A stretch of 16,124 nucleotides of DNA from Campylobacteraceae bacterium (GTDB taxonomy: Bacteria; Campylobacterota; Campylobacteria; Campylobacterales; Sulfurovaceae), in NCBI GenBank assembly GCA_026986085.1, contig JALSPE010000037.1:1-16124 (forward strand). Direction: 5' to 3'. Shown here piece after piece: positions 15,116-16,124 of the stretch. The notes under the pieces were generated by a model, which saw nothing but the letters and a program-made list of their open reading frames with translations, made no database searches and was not told the origin of the DNA. How positions within the stretch are numbered: position 1 is the first letter of the stretch; each line of letters starts with the position of its first letter. The position numbers were made by a program, and so were the translations under genes.

Positions 15116-15397
15116 TTATTTAGAATCTACAATTAACTTTAAAAAATCTTTATCATATTTTTCTATATCTTTATCCATAGAGACAACTTCAAAGACTAAA
15201 CCTTTTAACTCAAAAGCTCTATTTTTGATTGTCTTTTTTATAACATCTATTTTACTATTTTTATCAAATTTAGATACCCAATATAAGTCGTCAGATAGGT
15301 ATAGTTTTATTTTATCATCTTCAGTAAAAATAAATAGTGTCTCTTTTTTTTCTATAAGTGTAAATGGGAATAGTAGTATTTTTATTAAAAAATTCAT
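15116..15397 (-). CDS. Hypothetical 93-residue protein with hydrophobic N-terminus
   Basis: I do not recognise this protein. The N-terminus MNFLIKILLFPFTLI is hydrophobic with an early lysine and could be a membrane anchor or uncleaved signal. The rest is rich in Lys, Asp, Glu and Ile (for example KIDVIKKTIKNRAFELKGLVFEVVSM) and looks like an ordinary alpha/beta fold. An AAAGG site lies about 8 bases upstream of the ATG, and a TATAAT box precedes it, supporting expression on this strand. The opposite-strand frame over the same bases is Ser/Phe-rich and less protein-like. It stands alone, next to the repeat-rich gap and downstream of yajQ. Confidence 0.6.
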   Translation of the reverse strand: MNFLIKILLFPFTLIEKKETLFIFTEDDKIKLYLSDDLYWVSKFDKNSKIDVIKKTIKNRAFELKGLVFEVVSMDKDIEKYDKDFLKLIVDSK

Positions 15398-15417
15398 ATA
15401 GATACCTTTTTATTATA

Positions 15418-15423
15418 ATTATA
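15418..15423 (-). promoter_or_regulatory. Possible -10 box for the 93-residue protein gene
   Basis: TATAAT on the minus strand within a perfect 12-base dyad TTATAATTATAA (15413-15424). A second TATAAT at 15412-15417 overlaps the dyad's other arm. The leader would be short (about 13-20 bases) and include the AAAGG site. Confidence 0.35.
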
Positions 15424-15567
15424 ACATAAAAATATTATTTTTTCTATATATAAAGCCAATAAATGGTATTTAATGTTAAAAAAATCTATAAATAAATATT
15501 ACACTATTTTAACTTAAAGGCAAGATAAACGATATATCCCTAAAAAGCGAAGTATTATTTTTAATAG

Positions 15568-16074
15568 CTATTTAAAATTTCCAAAGGTTAATGGAGCTTT
15601 TAAACCTTCTATTTTTCTAACAATTGAGATTACAGCTTGTAGTTCATCTATCTTTTTGCCACTAACTCTAATTTCATCACCTTGGATAGCTGGAGTAACT
15701 TTTAGTTTTGCATCTTTTATGGCTTTTACTATTTTTTTTGCCTCATCTTTTTCTATACTATCAACTATTTTGTAGATAACCTTTACATTACCACCACTAA
15801 TCCCCTCTTGTTTTACTTCATCAAGAGATTTTGGACTAAGATTACGCTTTATCATTTTAGAAATTACAATATCTTTTAGAGCATCAATTTTGGAGTCACT
15901 AGAGCTAGAGAGTGTTAAGAGTTTTGCCTTATCGTTTAGCTCTATTTCTACCATCACGCCTTTAAAATCAAAGCGATTTGTAAGCTCTTTTTTTGCCTGT
16001 TCAATTGCATTTTTCATCTCCATAAAATCAAGTTTTGCACTAATATCAAAGTAGTGCTCTTTTGCCTTTGCCAT
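15568..16074 (-). CDS. yajQ: YajQ-family nucleotide-binding protein
   Basis: Small cytoplasmic protein of the YajQ (DUF520) family. The 168-residue length and sequence are typical: an N-terminal DISAKLDFMEMKNAIEQAKKELTNRFDFKG block, central DKAKLLTLSSSSDSKIDALKDIV, and C-terminal KKIVKAIKDAKLKVTPAIQGDEIRVSGKKIDELQAVI. The family has two ferredoxin-like domains; members have been reported to bind nucleic acid or nucleotides, and one from Xanthomonas binds cyclic di-GMP. The role here is not evident. The ATG has an AAAGGA site 7 bases upstream, and the stop of an upstream gene on the same strand lies only 11 bases before it, suggesting a shared transcript. Confidence 0.95.
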   Translation of the reverse strand: MAKAKEHYFDISAKLDFMEMKNAIEQAKKELTNRFDFKGVMVEIELNDKAKLLTLSSSSDSKIDALKDIVISKMIKRNLSPKSLDEVKQEGISGGNVKVIYKIVDSIEKDEAKKIVKAIKDAKLKVTPAIQGDEIRVSGKKIDELQAVISIVRKIEGLKAPLTFGNFK

Positions 16075-16085
16075 ATATTATCCTT

Positions 16086-16124
16086 TTAATTAAAGTTCTC
16101 TATAAACTCTTCATAGCTATCAAT
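16086..16124 (-). CDS. C-terminal end of an unidentified gene upstream of yajQ
   Basis: On the minus strand the last 36 bases read as 12 codons (IDSYEEFIENFN) followed by TAA at 16086-16088. Composition looks protein-like and the spacing to yajQ (11 bases) fits an operon, but the fragment is too short to identify. Confidence 0.4.
   Translation of the reverse strand: MDSYEEFIENFN

Noticed and set aside
15090..15401. 103-codon plus-strand frame opposite the 93-residue minus-strand protein
   Set aside because: Ser/Phe/Ile-rich, typical of an antisense shadow; no ribosome-binding site, while the minus strand has AAAGG and TATAAT in place.

Overview
The window reads as chromosomal DNA from a Campylobacterota (epsilonproteobacterial) genome. 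It is AT-rich and its genes are tightly packed. The tatA-argS pair and the argF-hemN-(Fe-S oxidoreductase) series match arrangements I recall from Campylobacter jejuni and relatives. The genus cannot be fixed from sequence reading alone.

Layout. Bases 1-5469 (minus strand) hold a four-gene drug-efflux operon, transcribed tetR > tolC-like > short membrane-fusion protein > RND pump. Every junction overlaps or abuts, and a TetR-type operator palindrome lies just upstream of tetR. The RND gene runs off the left edge without its stop. Bases 5575-7915 (plus) hold tatA, argS and a small membrane protein. A 428-base gap (7916-8343) carries a stem-loop and a two-hairpin repeat. Bases 8344-10107 (plus) encode a YcbB-type L,D-transpeptidase, which meets a convergent lipoprotein gene (10104-10679, minus) with overlapping stop codons. 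A 210-base divergent spacer precedes argF-hemN-(Fe-S oxidoreductase) (10890-14477, plus). A second large gap (14478-15115) holds a terminator-like hairpin, a second two-hairpin element and two copies of a roughly 100-base repeat. The right end (minus) carries an orphan 93-aa protein, yajQ and the last 12 codons of another gene.

How the genes work together. The efflux operon is a self-contained, probably self-repressed tripartite pump (inner-membrane RND, periplasmic adaptor, outer-membrane channel). The other genes are housekeeping: Tat protein export, arginyl-tRNA charging, arginine synthesis, anaerobic haem synthesis and peptidoglycan 3-3 cross-linking.

The least ordinary signal is in the two large gaps. 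Each carries an element exactly 80 bases long from a 5' GGAC to a 3' TCCG, made of two inverted hairpins sharing a GAATTTATTC-like core. Each is followed directly by a copy of a second repeat that, in two of three copies, ends in a conserved reading frame (MALF..LK..IKVK-stop). This looks like a REP/BIME-like or MITE-like composite repeat family, possibly carrying a tiny hydrophobic peptide or its remnant.
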